Positions 23,892 through 33,184 are shown, numbered from the stretch's first letter. The stretch: 56,569 nucleotides of DNA from Candidatus Intestinimonas stercoravium (GCA_019117605.1 DWZK01000082.1:1-56569), one strand, 5' to 3'. Translations and numbers: made by a program. The notes: a model not told the origin generated them from the letters alone.

Positions 23892-25982
23892 TCAATCCAT
23901 CACGAGCGTGGGGAGGGTGACGGAGCTGGGATAGTCGCCGCCCATGTGGATGGTCTGGTTGGCGATCTTGGTCTCAGTCTGCTCGGCCCAGTTGCCCACG
24001 GTGTTGGTGTGGCTGGTGAACTCGGGGAAGTTGGAGGAGGAGATGTCGATGCGGATGCGGTTGCCCGCAGACACGGTCCACACGATGGGCAGGGACTCGA
24101 TCTTCATCTCCACCACCTCGCCGGGGACGTAGTCGTACACGGCGGGGGCGTAGCGGTCGTTCCGGTAGGCCAGGGTCAGCAGGCCGTTGCGGATGTTGTG
24201 GGCGACGCCGTTGGCGTCCACCTCGCTGATGGTGTAGGTGAAGGCGGTGTCCTCCACATCCGTGCTGACGAAGAGGTCGGCCACCAGGTTGCCGGCCAGG
24301 GTGGTGTTCTCAGCCACAGGGTCGCTGATGAAGCTGATCACGTCATCGCGATAGCCGGCGGGAGAGAGCTCGTTGCTGCCCCGGAGCTCGCCGGTGGTGA
24401 GCAGGCACTCGCCGCCCTCGGTGAGCTTGGGATCGGTGGGGTCGTAGGCATAGGTGACGCTGTCGGCCTCGGCAGCGGGCTCGCTGGCGAGATGATAGGC
24501 GGTGCCATCGGACTCGGTGGGATCGGTGGTCAGGTAGTAGGTCAGCTCACCGTCGCTCTCCATGGGGAAGGAGTCCAGGTGGACCCACTCGTCCTCGCCC
24601 ACCACATAGGCGTCCACACCGGTGGCGGGGACGGTGTCGTTGACCATGATGCTGTAGAACCAGTTGAAGGTATCGGTGTCCACATTGTAGGTGTAGTTCT
24701 CGCCGCCCTTCCAGGAGGTGGCGAAGCCGAAGCTGTGGTTCCAGGGACCCAGGACCATGTGGCTCTGGGCGCGGGTCTCCTCGCTGAGCATGTTCCAGGC
24801 CTCGATGGTGCCCTCGTAGTGGTGGTCGTAGTAGCCGCCGAAGATGGCCACGGGTACGTCGATCTCAGGGATGGCGTTCTTCAGATCGCCCCAGCAGCCC
24901 TCATCCCAGTAGGGATCGGTGAAGTCGGGGTGGTTGATCCAGTCGTCATAGCCTTCCACGTTACCGCCCCACAGGTCGTCGTCGGCCTTGATGCCGGGCA
25001 GGTACTGGGCGGACTCCAGATAGAAGTCGTAGTCGTACACATCGGTGCAGTTCTGCATGGTCCAGGCGATGATGTTGTCCGCCGCCACCATGCCGGAGTG
25101 GCTCACGGAGAGGTTCCGGAGCACGCCGTAGCACTGGGCGTGGAGGGCCTTCACCTTCTCGGGCAGGGCGTCACCCACGATCCAGGTGGTGAGGGCCAGG
25201 TAGGAGTGGCCGTGCATACCGATGCTCTCCACCCAATCCTGCTCGTTGAGCCAGTTCAGGCTGGCGATGCCGTCGGCGCGCTCGTCCACGTTGGCCACAT
25301 ACTCACCCTCAGAGCCGCCCTTGCCGCGGCAGTACTGGTAGACGTAGGCGAAGCCGCGGCTGGCATACTCCTCGCCCAGGGCATCCTTGGTAGCCTCCTG
25401 CTGGGGGTAAGGCCCGCGGGTGAAAGCGGTGGGCCAGGGACCCTCGCCCACAGGCTTATAGACGATGGTGCGCAGCTTCACGCCGTCGTCCATGGGCACC
25501 ATGACCTCATAGCGCTCATACTCATAGGACTGCTTCACGCCGTAGTCGTTGGCACGGATGGCGTTCCGGGTGCCGGCCATAGCGTCGGCGGCAGCGGTGG
25601 CGCTCTCGCCCTCCACGGTGACGTCGGTGTCGGCGTACTTGTCCAGGAAGTCGGGGGTGACATAGATCCGGTCGTCCTTCAGGACCACGGGAGCATCCAC
25701 ATCGCCCTCCACGAAGCTGACGGAAGCGGACTGTGCCATGGGACGGATCTGGACGTTGTAGACGCTGTTGGCCACAGTGGCGGTGAGGCTGGGCTGGTCC
25801 CAGGTGACGGTGAAGCCCATGTCCTCCGCGATGGAGCGCAGGGGGACATACTGCTGGCCGTTCTCAGTGACCACTTCGTAGCTCTCGGGAGCGGTCTCAG
25901 CCTCGGCGGCCAGCGCGGGGGCGGCCACGGAGAGGGAGAGGCTGCCCGCTAGAAGAGCCGACAGGAGCTGTTTCTTCTTCAT
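23892..25982 (-). CDS. Secreted CocE/NonD-family hydrolase with copper-amine-oxidase-N domain (paralogue 1)
   Basis: 696 residues. A signal peptide ends near ALAA-EAE (residue ~26). Residues ~35-125 resemble the copper amine oxidase N-terminal domain (QYVPLRSIAEDMGFTVTWDQ), a surface module in Clostridia. The α/β-hydrolase part follows with RGPYPQQ, YQYCRGKGGSEG, the nucleophile in GMHGHSYLAL (Ser ~260), an acid-base pair with LGPWNHSFGF, and a jelly-roll PepX_C domain (LFVSTDVEDTAFTYTISEV). The family hydrolyses esters, amides or X-Pro peptides. It is 37 bases downstream of its paralogue, in the same transcription unit. The specific substrate is unknown. Confidence 0.88.
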   Translation of the reverse strand: MKKKQLLSALLAGSLSLSVAAPALAAEAETAPESYEVVTENGQQYVPLRSIAEDMGFTVTWDQPSLTATVANSVYNVQIRPMAQSASVSFVEGDVDAPVVLKDDRIYVTPDFLDKYADTDVTVEGESATAAADAMAGTRNAIRANDYGVKQSYEYERYEVMVPMDDGVKLRTIVYKPVGEGPWPTAFTRGPYPQQEATKDALGEEYASRGFAYVYQYCRGKGGSEGEYVANVDERADGIASLNWLNEQDWVESIGMHGHSYLALTTWIVGDALPEKVKALHAQCYGVLRNLSVSHSGMVAADNIIAWTMQNCTDVYDYDFYLESAQYLPGIKADDDLWGGNVEGYDDWINHPDFTDPYWDEGCWGDLKNAIPEIDVPVAIFGGYYDHHYEGTIEAWNMLSEETRAQSHMVLGPWNHSFGFATSWKGGENYTYNVDTDTFNWFYSIMVNDTVPATGVDAYVVGEDEWVHLDSFPMESDGELTYYLTTDPTESDGTAYHLASEPAAEADSVTYAYDPTDPKLTEGGECLLTTGELRGSNELSPAGYRDDVISFISDPVAENTTLAGNLVADLFVSTDVEDTAFTYTISEVDANGVAHNIRNGLLTLAYRNDRYAPAVYDYVPGEVVEMKIESLPIVWTVSAGNRIRIDISSSNFPEFTSHTNTVGNWAEQTETKIANQTIHMGGDYPSSVTLPTLVMD

Positions 25983-26019
25983 GTAGGTATCTCCTTCTTT
26001 CTGCTTCTTTATATGCTTC

Positions 26020-28131
26020 TCAGTCCCCCAGGTCTAAAGTCGGGAAACTGATGGAGCTGGGGTGATCGGGGCCGATATAGATAGTCTGGTCCGCCACCCG
26101 TGTCTGGGTCTGCTCGGACCATATACCGGCGTAGTTAGAATGGATGCTGTATTCAGGGAAGTTAGAAGATGTGATGTCCACGCGGATGCTGTTCCCCGCC
26201 TTCACGTTCCAGGTGATGGGGAGCGTCTCGATGGTGATCTCCACCAGATCGTTGGGCGTATAGCTCTGCCTGTCTCCAAGCGAGTCATTCCGATAGGCGA
26301 GCGTAGTGATCCCGGATCGGATGTTATAGGTGGTGCCGTCCGGAGCCACTTCAGAGACCTTGTAGGTAAAGCAAGTGTCATCTACATCCGTGCTCACATA
26401 GAGGTCGGCAGATATCTTTCCCGCGATAGTCAGATCCTCGGTGAGGGGATCGCTCAGGAAGCTGATGACATCATCCCGGTAGCCGATCTCGGGCTGAGGC
26501 TGGCTCCCCCGTTTGGAAACGGAAGTGAACAGCGTCTCCCCGCCTACCGACATGACGGGATCCTGGGGATCGTATACATAGGTGACGGTGTCCTCCTCTG
26601 CCTGAGCCTCGGGAGAGAGCACCAGCGCATCCCCGTTGTGAGGGCTCTGCTGCGTGGTGAAATAATACGTCTCGGAACCATCCGCCTGGATAGGCCAGTT
26701 GTCCAACGTGACCCATTCGTCCTCTTCGACAAAGTAGACTTGTACGTTGGCTTCCGGCACGGTATCGTTGACCAAGATGCTGTAGAACCAATTGAAGGTA
26801 TCCCGGGCCACGTTGATATCTCCCGCATGGTCAGTAGTCACATGAGAGGGCGTGATGCCATAGCCATGGTTCCACGGACCGAGGATCAGCCGGCTCTGGG
26901 CCTTCGTCTCGTCATTGAGCCGCTCATAGCCCAGCAGCGTCCCCTCCAGATGGTGGTCGTACAGGCCTGCCACCACAGTGACGGGCACATCGACCTGCGC
27001 GGGGACTTCTTTGAGCTGGGCCCATACGCCCTCATTCCAGTACGCATCGTTATAATTGGTGTTCGTGATCCAGTCCCGGTACCAACTCAACTCGGCCCCC
27101 AGCATATTGACATCCATCTCTACTTGGGGCATATAGCGGTATTCCTCATAATAGGGATCTTCCGGGTCTTTCTCCGGTTTGACGATATCTTCTTCCGCAT
27201 TGTCGATGGCCCAGCCGGACATGATATCCTGACGGAAAAGGCCGTCTTTATAGAGGGAGATGAAACGGTCGACGCCATATTCCTCTACATACATGCACTT
27301 GACTTTGGGATCCAGATCGTCCGCCAAGCACCAGGCACAGTAGGCCATGTAAGACATCCCCTGGATGCCCAGGCTCTCGCACCATTCTTGGTCACAGATC
27401 CAGTTCATCAGCGCAGTGCCATCCACCTTCTCATAGGTATTGGGGGAATAGGTGCCGTCAGAGCCGCCCTTGCCGCGGCAGAACTGATAGACATAAGCGA
27501 TGCCGCGTTTCGCGTACTCCTCGCCGGTAGCCGTGAATTTGGGCCCGTTATCAGGATAAGGGGTACGCACCATGACGGTGGGCCAGGGACCTTCTCCGTC
27601 AGGCAGGAAGATCTCTGTGACCAAGTCATATCCCGGTTCGCCTTCCACCATCTCGGTCATATGGATGACACCATATCGCTCCTTTGCCATCATGTCGGCG
27701 CCCCGCAGCTCGTCGCGGACGGCGAACTGAGAGTCGGCTTCCACAGTGGCGTTCCCATCAGCGATGGTGACGCTTCCCCCGACATATGCATCGATCAACG
27801 AACTGTCCACAAAGATCGTTCCGTCTTCTGCTACCATAGGGACCTGGACCGGGTCTTCTGTGAAGTTCGTCTCTACTGTCCCTCCATAAGGGCGGATCGC
27901 AAAGGTAGAGTTCCCTTTCTGCAAAGTGGCCGTCAGTGTAGCCTGATCCCAGGAGACTTCATAGCCCATATCCTCTGCGATCGCACGCAGGGGGACATAT
28001 TGGGCGCCCTCTTGGGTCAGGATGGGGTAGCTCTGGGTGCTCGTATCGTCCTCAGCCGCCAAGGCCGGGACCGCTAAAGAGACAGAAAGCACGCCTGTGA
28101 GCATCATGGACAGAAGCTGCTTCCTTTTCAC
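26020..28131 (-). CDS. Secreted CocE/NonD-family hydrolase with copper-amine-oxidase-N domain (paralogue 2)
   Basis: 703 residues, GTG start with SD AAAGGAGGT. Same layout as its downstream paralogue: signal peptide ending near ALAA, a CuAO-N-like domain (QYVPLRAIAEDMGYEVSWDQ), hydrolase domain with RTPYPDNG, YQFCRGKGGSDG, nucleophile in IQGMSYMAYC, LGPWNHGYGI, and a PepX_C domain. The base composition is less GC-rich than that of the downstream copy, which suggests separate histories or relaxed codon bias. It follows the AtuA module 2 operon on the same strand, so it may supply acids released from esters outside the cell (inference). Confidence 0.88.
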   Translation of the reverse strand: MKRKQLLSMMLTGVLSVSLAVPALAAEDDTSTQSYPILTQEGAQYVPLRAIAEDMGYEVSWDQATLTATLQKGNSTFAIRPYGGTVETNFTEDPVQVPMVAEDGTIFVDSSLIDAYVGGSVTIADGNATVEADSQFAVRDELRGADMMAKERYGVIHMTEMVEGEPGYDLVTEIFLPDGEGPWPTVMVRTPYPDNGPKFTATGEEYAKRGIAYVYQFCRGKGGSDGTYSPNTYEKVDGTALMNWICDQEWCESLGIQGMSYMAYCAWCLADDLDPKVKCMYVEEYGVDRFISLYKDGLFRQDIMSGWAIDNAEEDIVKPEKDPEDPYYEEYRYMPQVEMDVNMLGAELSWYRDWITNTNYNDAYWNEGVWAQLKEVPAQVDVPVTVVAGLYDHHLEGTLLGYERLNDETKAQSRLILGPWNHGYGITPSHVTTDHAGDINVARDTFNWFYSILVNDTVPEANVQVYFVEEDEWVTLDNWPIQADGSETYYFTTQQSPHNGDALVLSPEAQAEEDTVTYVYDPQDPVMSVGGETLFTSVSKRGSQPQPEIGYRDDVISFLSDPLTEDLTIAGKISADLYVSTDVDDTCFTYKVSEVAPDGTTYNIRSGITTLAYRNDSLGDRQSYTPNDLVEITIETLPITWNVKAGNSIRVDITSSNFPEYSIHSNYAGIWSEQTQTRVADQTIYIGPDHPSSISFPTLDLGD

Positions 28132-28194
28132 GTCGTTGACCTCCTTTGTCGTATATGCTCTCGTATACTTGCAAGATGGGGCTCTTTATAGAAA

Positions 28195-28227
28195 GTACGG
28201 CGCACGGCTTGACGCCGCGCGCCGTAC
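28195..28227 (-). terminator. Hairpin after module 2 AtuA genes
   Basis: GTACGGCGCACGGC pairs with GCCGCGCGCCGTAC with one A/C mismatch. The T-run on the minus strand is poor (CTTTC), so read-through into the hydrolase genes is possible. Confidence 0.6.
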
Positions 28228-28284
28228 CGCCCGAAAACAGAAGGTGGACCGTTACGTGTACTATCTAATTTGGATAGGGAGCGC

Positions 28285-28584
28285 TCAGATCTCCATATCC
28301 AGCAGGTAAGAGCTCAGGCCCTTGCCGTGCATATCCACGGAGAGGGAACGGGTCACGCCGCCGCCCAGGGCGTCGTACATGACGAAGTTGAGGGCGTGGA
28401 TGTTGGGCAGCTCATAGCGGACGACGTCGCCCTTGACCATGCCCTTGAAGTGCTCCTTCACCTTCTCGGCGGTGACCTTCTCCTTGAGCAGCTCATAGTC
28501 CTTCGGATCATAGGCGATGAGGGAGATGTTGGAGATGTTGCCCTTGTCGCCGGTACGGGAGTGCGCGATATCCCAGAGTTTCAT
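28285..28584 (-). CDS. Small AtuA-like C-terminal-domain protein, module 2
   Basis: 99 residues: MKLWDIAHSRTGDKGNISNI and NFVMYDALGGGVTRSL, nearly the same as the module 1 paralogue at 8703-9011, with differences concentrated in the central 40 residues. 28 bases downstream of its AtuA partner, SD AAAGGAAG. Likely the second subunit of a split AtuA enzyme. Confidence 0.88.
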   Translation of the reverse strand: MKLWDIAHSRTGDKGNISNISLIAYDPKDYELLKEKVTAEKVKEHFKGMVKGDVVRYELPNIHALNFVMYDALGGGVTRSLSVDMHGKGLSSYLLDMEI

Positions 28585-28612
28585 TGCTCTATGCTTCCTT
28601 TCTGTCCAAAAA

Positions 28613-29959
28613 TCAGACTTCGAAGACCTCGACTGCGGGCTTGACGTCGTTGCGGTCGACCAGGATGGAGGCCACAGAGACGATATCGCGGGTGCGCTTC
28701 ACAGCGCCGCAGCCGCCGGCGGGGCCGTTGGTGTAGAGGGCCTCGACCTCGTTGGGCACCAGGTCGGCGATGGCCTTGGTCTTGGCGCGGCCGGCCACGC
28801 GGACGCGGACCTCGCTGGGCTCCTCATTGTACTTGTAGTCGGGGTTCCAGTACAGGCTGTTGCAGCCGATGAGGTCGAACTTCAGCTCGTCGAACTGACC
28901 GGGAGCCACCAGCTCCAGCCGCTCCTTCAGGATGTCCAGAGCCAGCTTGGCGCGGGCCAGGCAGCCGGGGCCGCCGTAGCTGATCTCGCCGTCGCCGATG
29001 AAGCAGTCCTTATAGCCGATAGAGCACTTGAAGGTCTGGGTCTTGGGCTTGCCGGTGGCGCCCTCCACCTTCACCTTGTCCTTCTCCACCTCGGTGAACT
29101 TGACCTCCTTGAAGTCGGCCACCACGTCGGGGGTCAGGTAATTCTCGGGGTCGTGGATCTCGTAGACGATCTGCTCGGAGCAGGTCTCCACGGTGACTTT
29201 GCCGCCGGCCTCGGGGACCTTGGTGACGAAGAAGGAGCCGTCCTCAGCGATCTCCACGATGGGGAAGCCCAGGTGGCCCACACCGGGCACGTCCTTCTTG
29301 CCGGGCTCGGCGAAATAGCCGCCGGTGACCTGGCCGCCGCACTCCAGCAGGTGGCCCATCATAGTGCCCTTGCCCAGCTTGTCCCAGTCCTCCAGGGACC
29401 AGCCAAACTCGTGGATGGCGGGAGCCATGAAGATGGCGGGGTCGGCCACACGGCCGGTGATCACCACGTCGGCGCCCTGGTCCAGAGCCTTCAGGATGCC
29501 CTCCACGCCCATGTAGGCGTTGGCGGAGACGATCTCACCGGGCAGCTTGGACAGGGGCTCGTGGGTCTCCCACACCTCGGTATCCATGTACTTGTCGATC
29601 ACCGGCAGGAGATCGTCGCCAGTGACGCAGGCGATCTTCATCCCGGTAAGGCCGTGCTTGCGGGCGATCTCCACGCACTTCTGAGCGGCGGCCTGGGGAT
29701 TGGCGGAGCCCATGTTGGTGATGAGCTTCACCTTGTGCTCCCAGCACAGAGGCAGGGCCTTCTCCATGCGGTGCTCCAGCAGGCCGTTGTAGCCCTTGGT
29801 GGGGTCCTTCAGCTTGGCCTGCTGGCCGATGGCGATGGTGCGCTCGGCCAGGCACTCATAGCTGATGTAGTCCAGATTGCCCTTCTCGATGAGCTCCAGG
29901 GAGGGCTCCAGGCGGTCGCCGGCATAGCCGGCGCCGCTGCCGATACGGATGGTCTTCAT
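28613..29959 (-). CDS. AtuA-like protein (DUF1446), module 2
   Basis: 448 residues, one more than its module 1 paralogue. Shared marks include KTIRIGSGAGYAGD, YECLAERTIAIGQ, ITNMGSAN, ITGRVADPAIFMAPA, HLLECGGQVTGGYFAE and NYLTPDVVADF. Differences near residues 340-400 (LELVAPGQFDELKFDLIG) suggest a different substrate. SD AGAAAGGAAG. Between CitMHS (51 bases upstream) and the small AtuA subunit, so gene order matches module 1 exactly. Confidence 0.88.
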   Translation of the reverse strand: MKTIRIGSGAGYAGDRLEPSLELIEKGNLDYISYECLAERTIAIGQQAKLKDPTKGYNGLLEHRMEKALPLCWEHKVKLITNMGSANPQAAAQKCVEIARKHGLTGMKIACVTGDDLLPVIDKYMDTEVWETHEPLSKLPGEIVSANAYMGVEGILKALDQGADVVITGRVADPAIFMAPAIHEFGWSLEDWDKLGKGTMMGHLLECGGQVTGGYFAEPGKKDVPGVGHLGFPIVEIAEDGSFFVTKVPEAGGKVTVETCSEQIVYEIHDPENYLTPDVVADFKEVKFTEVEKDKVKVEGATGKPKTQTFKCSIGYKDCFIGDGEISYGGPGCLARAKLALDILKERLELVAPGQFDELKFDLIGCNSLYWNPDYKYNEEPSEVRVRVAGRAKTKAIADLVPNEVEALYTNGPAGGCGAVKRTRDIVSVASILVDRNDVKPAVEVFEV

Positions 29960-30009
29960 GGCATAGCTTCCTTTCTAAAGATCAGAAATGGATGTATTAT
30001 TCAGTTGGA

Positions 30010-31386
30010 TCAGATCGCGATGCCGCCGATGATGACAGCCACGGCGACCATGATCAGGGACACCAGCCAGGCCAAGGGGATGGTGTGCTTCTGATGCTCA
30101 CCAAGATCCACACCGGACAGGCCCACCAGCAGGAAGGTGGAAGCGGTCAGGGGGGAGCAGGGGAAGCCGACGGTCATCTGGCCCAGGATAGCGGCACGGC
30201 CCACGTCGGCGCCCACGACGCCGAAGCCCTCGGCGGTCTCGGCCAGGACGGGCAGCACGCCATAGTAGAAGGAGTCAGGATCGAACAGCAGAGAGGCGGG
30301 CATACCGATGATACCGACGATCAGGGGGAAGAACTCGCCCAGAGCGTTGGGGATGATGGAGATCAGGGCGGCGGCCATCTCGGTGATCATGCCGGTGCCC
30401 TGCATGATGCCGGTGAAGCAGCCGGCGGCGAACAGCACGGAGCACATCATCAGGGCTTCCTTGGCGTGGGCGTCCACGCGGGCCTTGGACACGGAGACCT
30501 TCGGATAGTTGATCAGAGTGGCCAGGACATAGAAGACCATGAACACCACGGCGGGAGCGAAACCGGAGAACAGCAGGGAAACGATGGCCAGGATGATGAG
30601 GATCACGTTCACCACGAAGAGGTGAGGACGGAGCAGCTCTTTCTGCTCGTCGGTGAGCTCCTGCTCAGCATGGCCCACGGCCTGCAGAGCGACAGCGCCG
30701 ATGCGCTTCTTCTCACGCATGCCCAGGAAAGCGGCGATCACGAAGTCGCACACCAGGCCCACGATGACGGCGGGCAGGACAGGCATGAAGAACTCGGTGA
30801 CAGTGGCCTCGGTGCCGGCCATAGCGGCCAGAGCGGTGTGGGCCCGGATGGTGGGGCCGCCCCAGGGCAGCACGTTCATGGTACCGGCGGACAGAGCCAC
30901 GATGGTAGCCAGGGTGGTGCGCTTCATGCCCAGAGCGTCATACAGAGGCAGCAGGGCGGGGACGCAGATCAGGAAGGTGACAGCGCCGGAGCCGTCCAGG
31001 TGGACGATGGCGGCCAGGAGCGCGGTGCCGATGCCGATCTTCACGGGATCGGTGCCCACCATGTTCAGGATGCCCTTGATGATGGGGCGGAAGGTGCCCG
31101 CATCGGTGAGGATGCCGAAGAACAGGATGGAGAAGATGAACATGACGCCGGTGGCGGCCACGGAGCCGATGCCCTTGGAGCCGGTGATCATACCGCCCAG
31201 AGACTTGAAGTTGGCCACGAAGTCCACCACACCGGGGGCGGCCTCAGGGTCTGTGACGATGAACGCACAGGCGATGATGCCGGTGACCACGGGGACGACG
31301 ATCAGCGCCACCAGGGGGGACGCTTTCTTGGTCATGATCAAAACCAGCATGATGATGACCGTCAGGAAACCAAGTACTGCTAACAT
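30010..31386 (-). CDS. CitMHS-family carboxylate transporter (module 2)
   Basis: 458 residues, SD GAGGAGGT. Paralogue of the transporter at 6006, with HLDGSGAVTFLICVPALLPL and MNVLPWGGPTIRAHTALAAM, and the LGMREKKRIG loop. It is about 30 residues longer, through an extra segment near residues 35-70 (TDPEAAPGVVDFVANFKSLG). First gene behind a sigma-54 promoter. Substrate probably an organic acid; not fixed by sequence. Confidence 0.9.
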   Translation of the reverse strand: MLAVLGFLTVIIMLVLIMTKKASPLVALIVVPVVTGIIACAFIVTDPEAAPGVVDFVANFKSLGGMITGSKGIGSVAATGVMFIFSILFFGILTDAGTFRPIIKGILNMVGTDPVKIGIGTALLAAIVHLDGSGAVTFLICVPALLPLYDALGMKRTTLATIVALSAGTMNVLPWGGPTIRAHTALAAMAGTEATVTEFFMPVLPAVIVGLVCDFVIAAFLGMREKKRIGAVALQAVGHAEQELTDEQKELLRPHLFVVNVILIILAIVSLLFSGFAPAVVFMVFYVLATLINYPKVSVSKARVDAHAKEALMMCSVLFAAGCFTGIMQGTGMITEMAAALISIIPNALGEFFPLIVGIIGMPASLLFDPDSFYYGVLPVLAETAEGFGVVGADVGRAAILGQMTVGFPCSPLTASTFLLVGLSGVDLGEHQKHTIPLAWLVSLIMVAVAVIIGGIAI

Positions 31387-31447
31387 GGATTTACCTCCTC
31401 TTTCTATACCTGCAATGGTTGCTGGTGCATTGCACTTTTGATATCAA

Positions 31448-31462
31448 GCAATGTCCGTGCCA
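31448..31462 (-). promoter_or_regulatory. Sigma-54 promoter of module 2
   Basis: On the minus strand TGGCACGGACATTGC, again with 10 bases between GG and GC and the same TGGCACG start as in modules 1 and 3. Expected transcription start near 31436, 50 bases before CitMHS. Confidence 0.92.
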
Positions 31463-31486
31463 ATTTTCCACTCTTTAGAATAAAAA

Positions 31487-31519
31487 ACCGGTATCCCTTC
31501 TCTCGCAAGGGATACCGGT
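31487..31519 (-). terminator. Terminator of EBP2
   Basis: ACCGGTATCCCTT pairs with AAGGGATACCGGT; the minus strand continues with six T residues. It separates the activator gene from the promoter it controls, as in module 1. Confidence 0.88.
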
Positions 31520-31557
31520 CTTCGAACGAAATTTTTTGCGCCTGCTCCGGTCTGGAT

Positions 31558-31577
31558 GATCCTAAAATATTAGGATC
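31558..31577. promoter_or_regulatory. Upstream activator site candidate 1 (EBP2)
   Basis: GATCCTAA-AATA-TTAGGATC is a perfect dyad about 130 bases upstream of the expected start, a usual distance for an enhancer-binding protein. Its core CTAAAATATT recurs at 31654-31671. Confidence 0.65.
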
Positions 31578-31653
31578 CTGTTTTTTATCCTTCGCAGTCC
31601 CGCCTTTCAGCTACCTGTTGTGCCGCTTATAGTTTCCAGATATATAGAAGCGT

Positions 31654-31671
31654 ATTCCAATATTTTAGAAT
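31654..31671. promoter_or_regulatory. Upstream activator site candidate 2 (EBP2)
   Basis: ATTCCAATATTTTAGAAT; its reverse complement shares CTAAAATATT-G with the first site. The centres are 95 bases apart, about nine helical turns. Confidence 0.55.
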
Positions 31672-31680
31672 GTGCACTGT

Positions 31681-33033
31681 TCACATCTTTTTGCCCCCGA
31701 TCTTGTTATAAAGGCTGGCCAAAGAGATGCCCAGTTCGGCGGCAGCCTTCTTTTTCCCCTCCAAAGTGCTCCCGTACCTGTGAAGGAGCTTCTCGATCTC
31801 CCTCCGCTCGAACTGCTTCGTTTTCTGGGCCAGAGTGAGGTGTTGGGCCTCTTTCTGGTGCCTCTGCCTGCCGGGCAGCATGTCGACGCTGATGACCCCT
31901 CCGGGGGCCAGATAGGCGGAGAATTCCAGGATGTTCCGCAGCTCCCGGACGTTTCCCGGCCAGTCATATGCCTGGAACAGCTCCATGGCCTCATCCGTCA
32001 GGACCAGAGGCCGCCGCAGTTTGTGGGAGAGCTCCTCCAGGATATCCTGGACCAGGAAAGGGATGTCCTCCGTCCGCTCCCGGAGGGGCGGGATATGGAT
32101 GGGCACGGTGTTCAGACGGTAGTAGAGGTCCTTGCGGAACTTGCCCTCCCGGACATACCGCTCCAGATCCACGTTGCAGGCGGCGATGACCCGCACGTCG
32201 ATATCGATCTCCTTGACCCCGCCCACCGGGCGGATGCGGCGCTCCTGAAGGGCCCGGAGGAGCTTGGCCTGGAGCCCCAGGTCCATCTCCGAGATCTCAT
32301 CCAGGAAGAGCGTGCCGCCGTAGGCGGCCTCGAAGAGGCCCATCTTGCCCTTCCGCTTGGCGCCGGTGAAGGCCCCTTCCACATAGCCGAAGAGCTCTGA
32401 GTCCAGCAGCTCCCCGTTGAAGTTGGAGCAGTTGATCGCCACGAACACCCCGTCCCGGCGGGGGCTGGCGTTGTGGATGGCCTGAGCGTAGAGCTCCTTG
32501 CCCGCGCCGCTCTCCGCCTCCAGGAGCACGGTGGCATCGGTGGCGGCGATCTTCTCCGCCAGCTCCTTCACCTGGAGGGTGGCGGAGCTGTGGGCCGTGA
32601 TGTCGTCGAAGGTGTAGCGGGCGCCGTTGGCCTTGTTGATCCGGTTGAGCACCTGCTTGCTCTTGGCCTCCATGGCGTCCAGCTCCTCCCGGGTCCGGTA
32701 GGCGTCGTCCAGGAAGGTGACCACCGAGAGGCCTCCCCGCAGCTCCCCGTCCCGGTAGATGGGATACATGTTCACGAAATAGAAGTCCTGGATCTCCTGC
32801 CGTGTGATGTGGAGATGAGGCTGTCCCGTCTCCAGCACCTCGGGCAGGCGGGCGCCGGGGCGCAGGTCCCGAAGGCGGTAGCCCTCGATGGGCCCGATGT
32901 CTCCCCCGGCCTCCTTGTTCAGGAACGCCCGGTAGGCCAGATTCCCGAAGACGATCCGGCCCTCCGTGTCGATGATGGTGATCCCCTCCCGCATGGCATC
33001 GAATATCGCGCGTGCATCCTCATTGAGCTCCAT
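31681..33033 (-). CDS. Sigma-54-dependent transcriptional activator (PAS, AAA+, Fis-type HTH), EBP2
   Basis: 450 residues, SD AGGAGGTG. PAS domain at residues ~10-120 (ITIIDTEGRIVFGNLAYRAF), AAA+ domain with Walker A EAESGAGKE (~172-180, first glycine replaced by alanine), GAFTGA at ~220, [14 protein letters not shown], and a C-terminal Fis-type HTH (AAAELGISLASLYNKI). Same length and layout as EBP1, so the two regulators were duplicated with their operons. It should control the module 2 sigma-54 promoter through the two palindromes just downstream of its own stop codon. Confidence 0.95.
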   Translation of the reverse strand: MELNEDARAIFDAMREGITIIDTEGRIVFGNLAYRAFLNKEAGGDIGPIEGYRLRDLRPGARLPEVLETGQPHLHITRQEIQDFYFVNMYPIYRDGELRGGLSVVTFLDDAYRTREELDAMEAKSKQVLNRINKANGARYTFDDITAHSSATLQVKELAEKIAATDATVLLEAESGAGKELYAQAIHNASPRRDGVFVAINCSNFNGELLDSELFGYVEGAFTGAKRKGKMGLFEAAYGGTLFLDEISEMDLGLQAKLLRALQERRIRPVGGVKEIDIDVRVIAACNVDLERYVREGKFRKDLYYRLNTVPIHIPPLRERTEDIPFLVQDILEELSHKLRRPLVLTDEAMELFQAYDWPGNVRELRNILEFSAYLAPGGVISVDMLPGRQRHQKEAQHLTLAQKTKQFERREIEKLLHRYGSTLEGKKKAAAELGISLASLYNKIGGKKM

Positions 33034-33114
33034 AGGGCGGCACCTCCTTATACGCTGACTATTGTATCGCGGCGCGGCCTGTAAGGCAAGAGGGAGCCGA
33101 TCCGTCGGTCCCCG

Positions 33115-33143
33115 TTGTTTTTTCTCGAGACAGCGTTTATAAT
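33115..33143 (+). promoter_or_regulatory. Promoter of the uridine kinase gene
   Basis: TTGTTT, 17-base spacer, TATAAT, ending 42 bases before the start codon. Confidence 0.6.
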
Positions 33144-33184
33144 GTAAAGAAGAGATAAAGAAATAAGCGGGAGGGGCCTACCAT

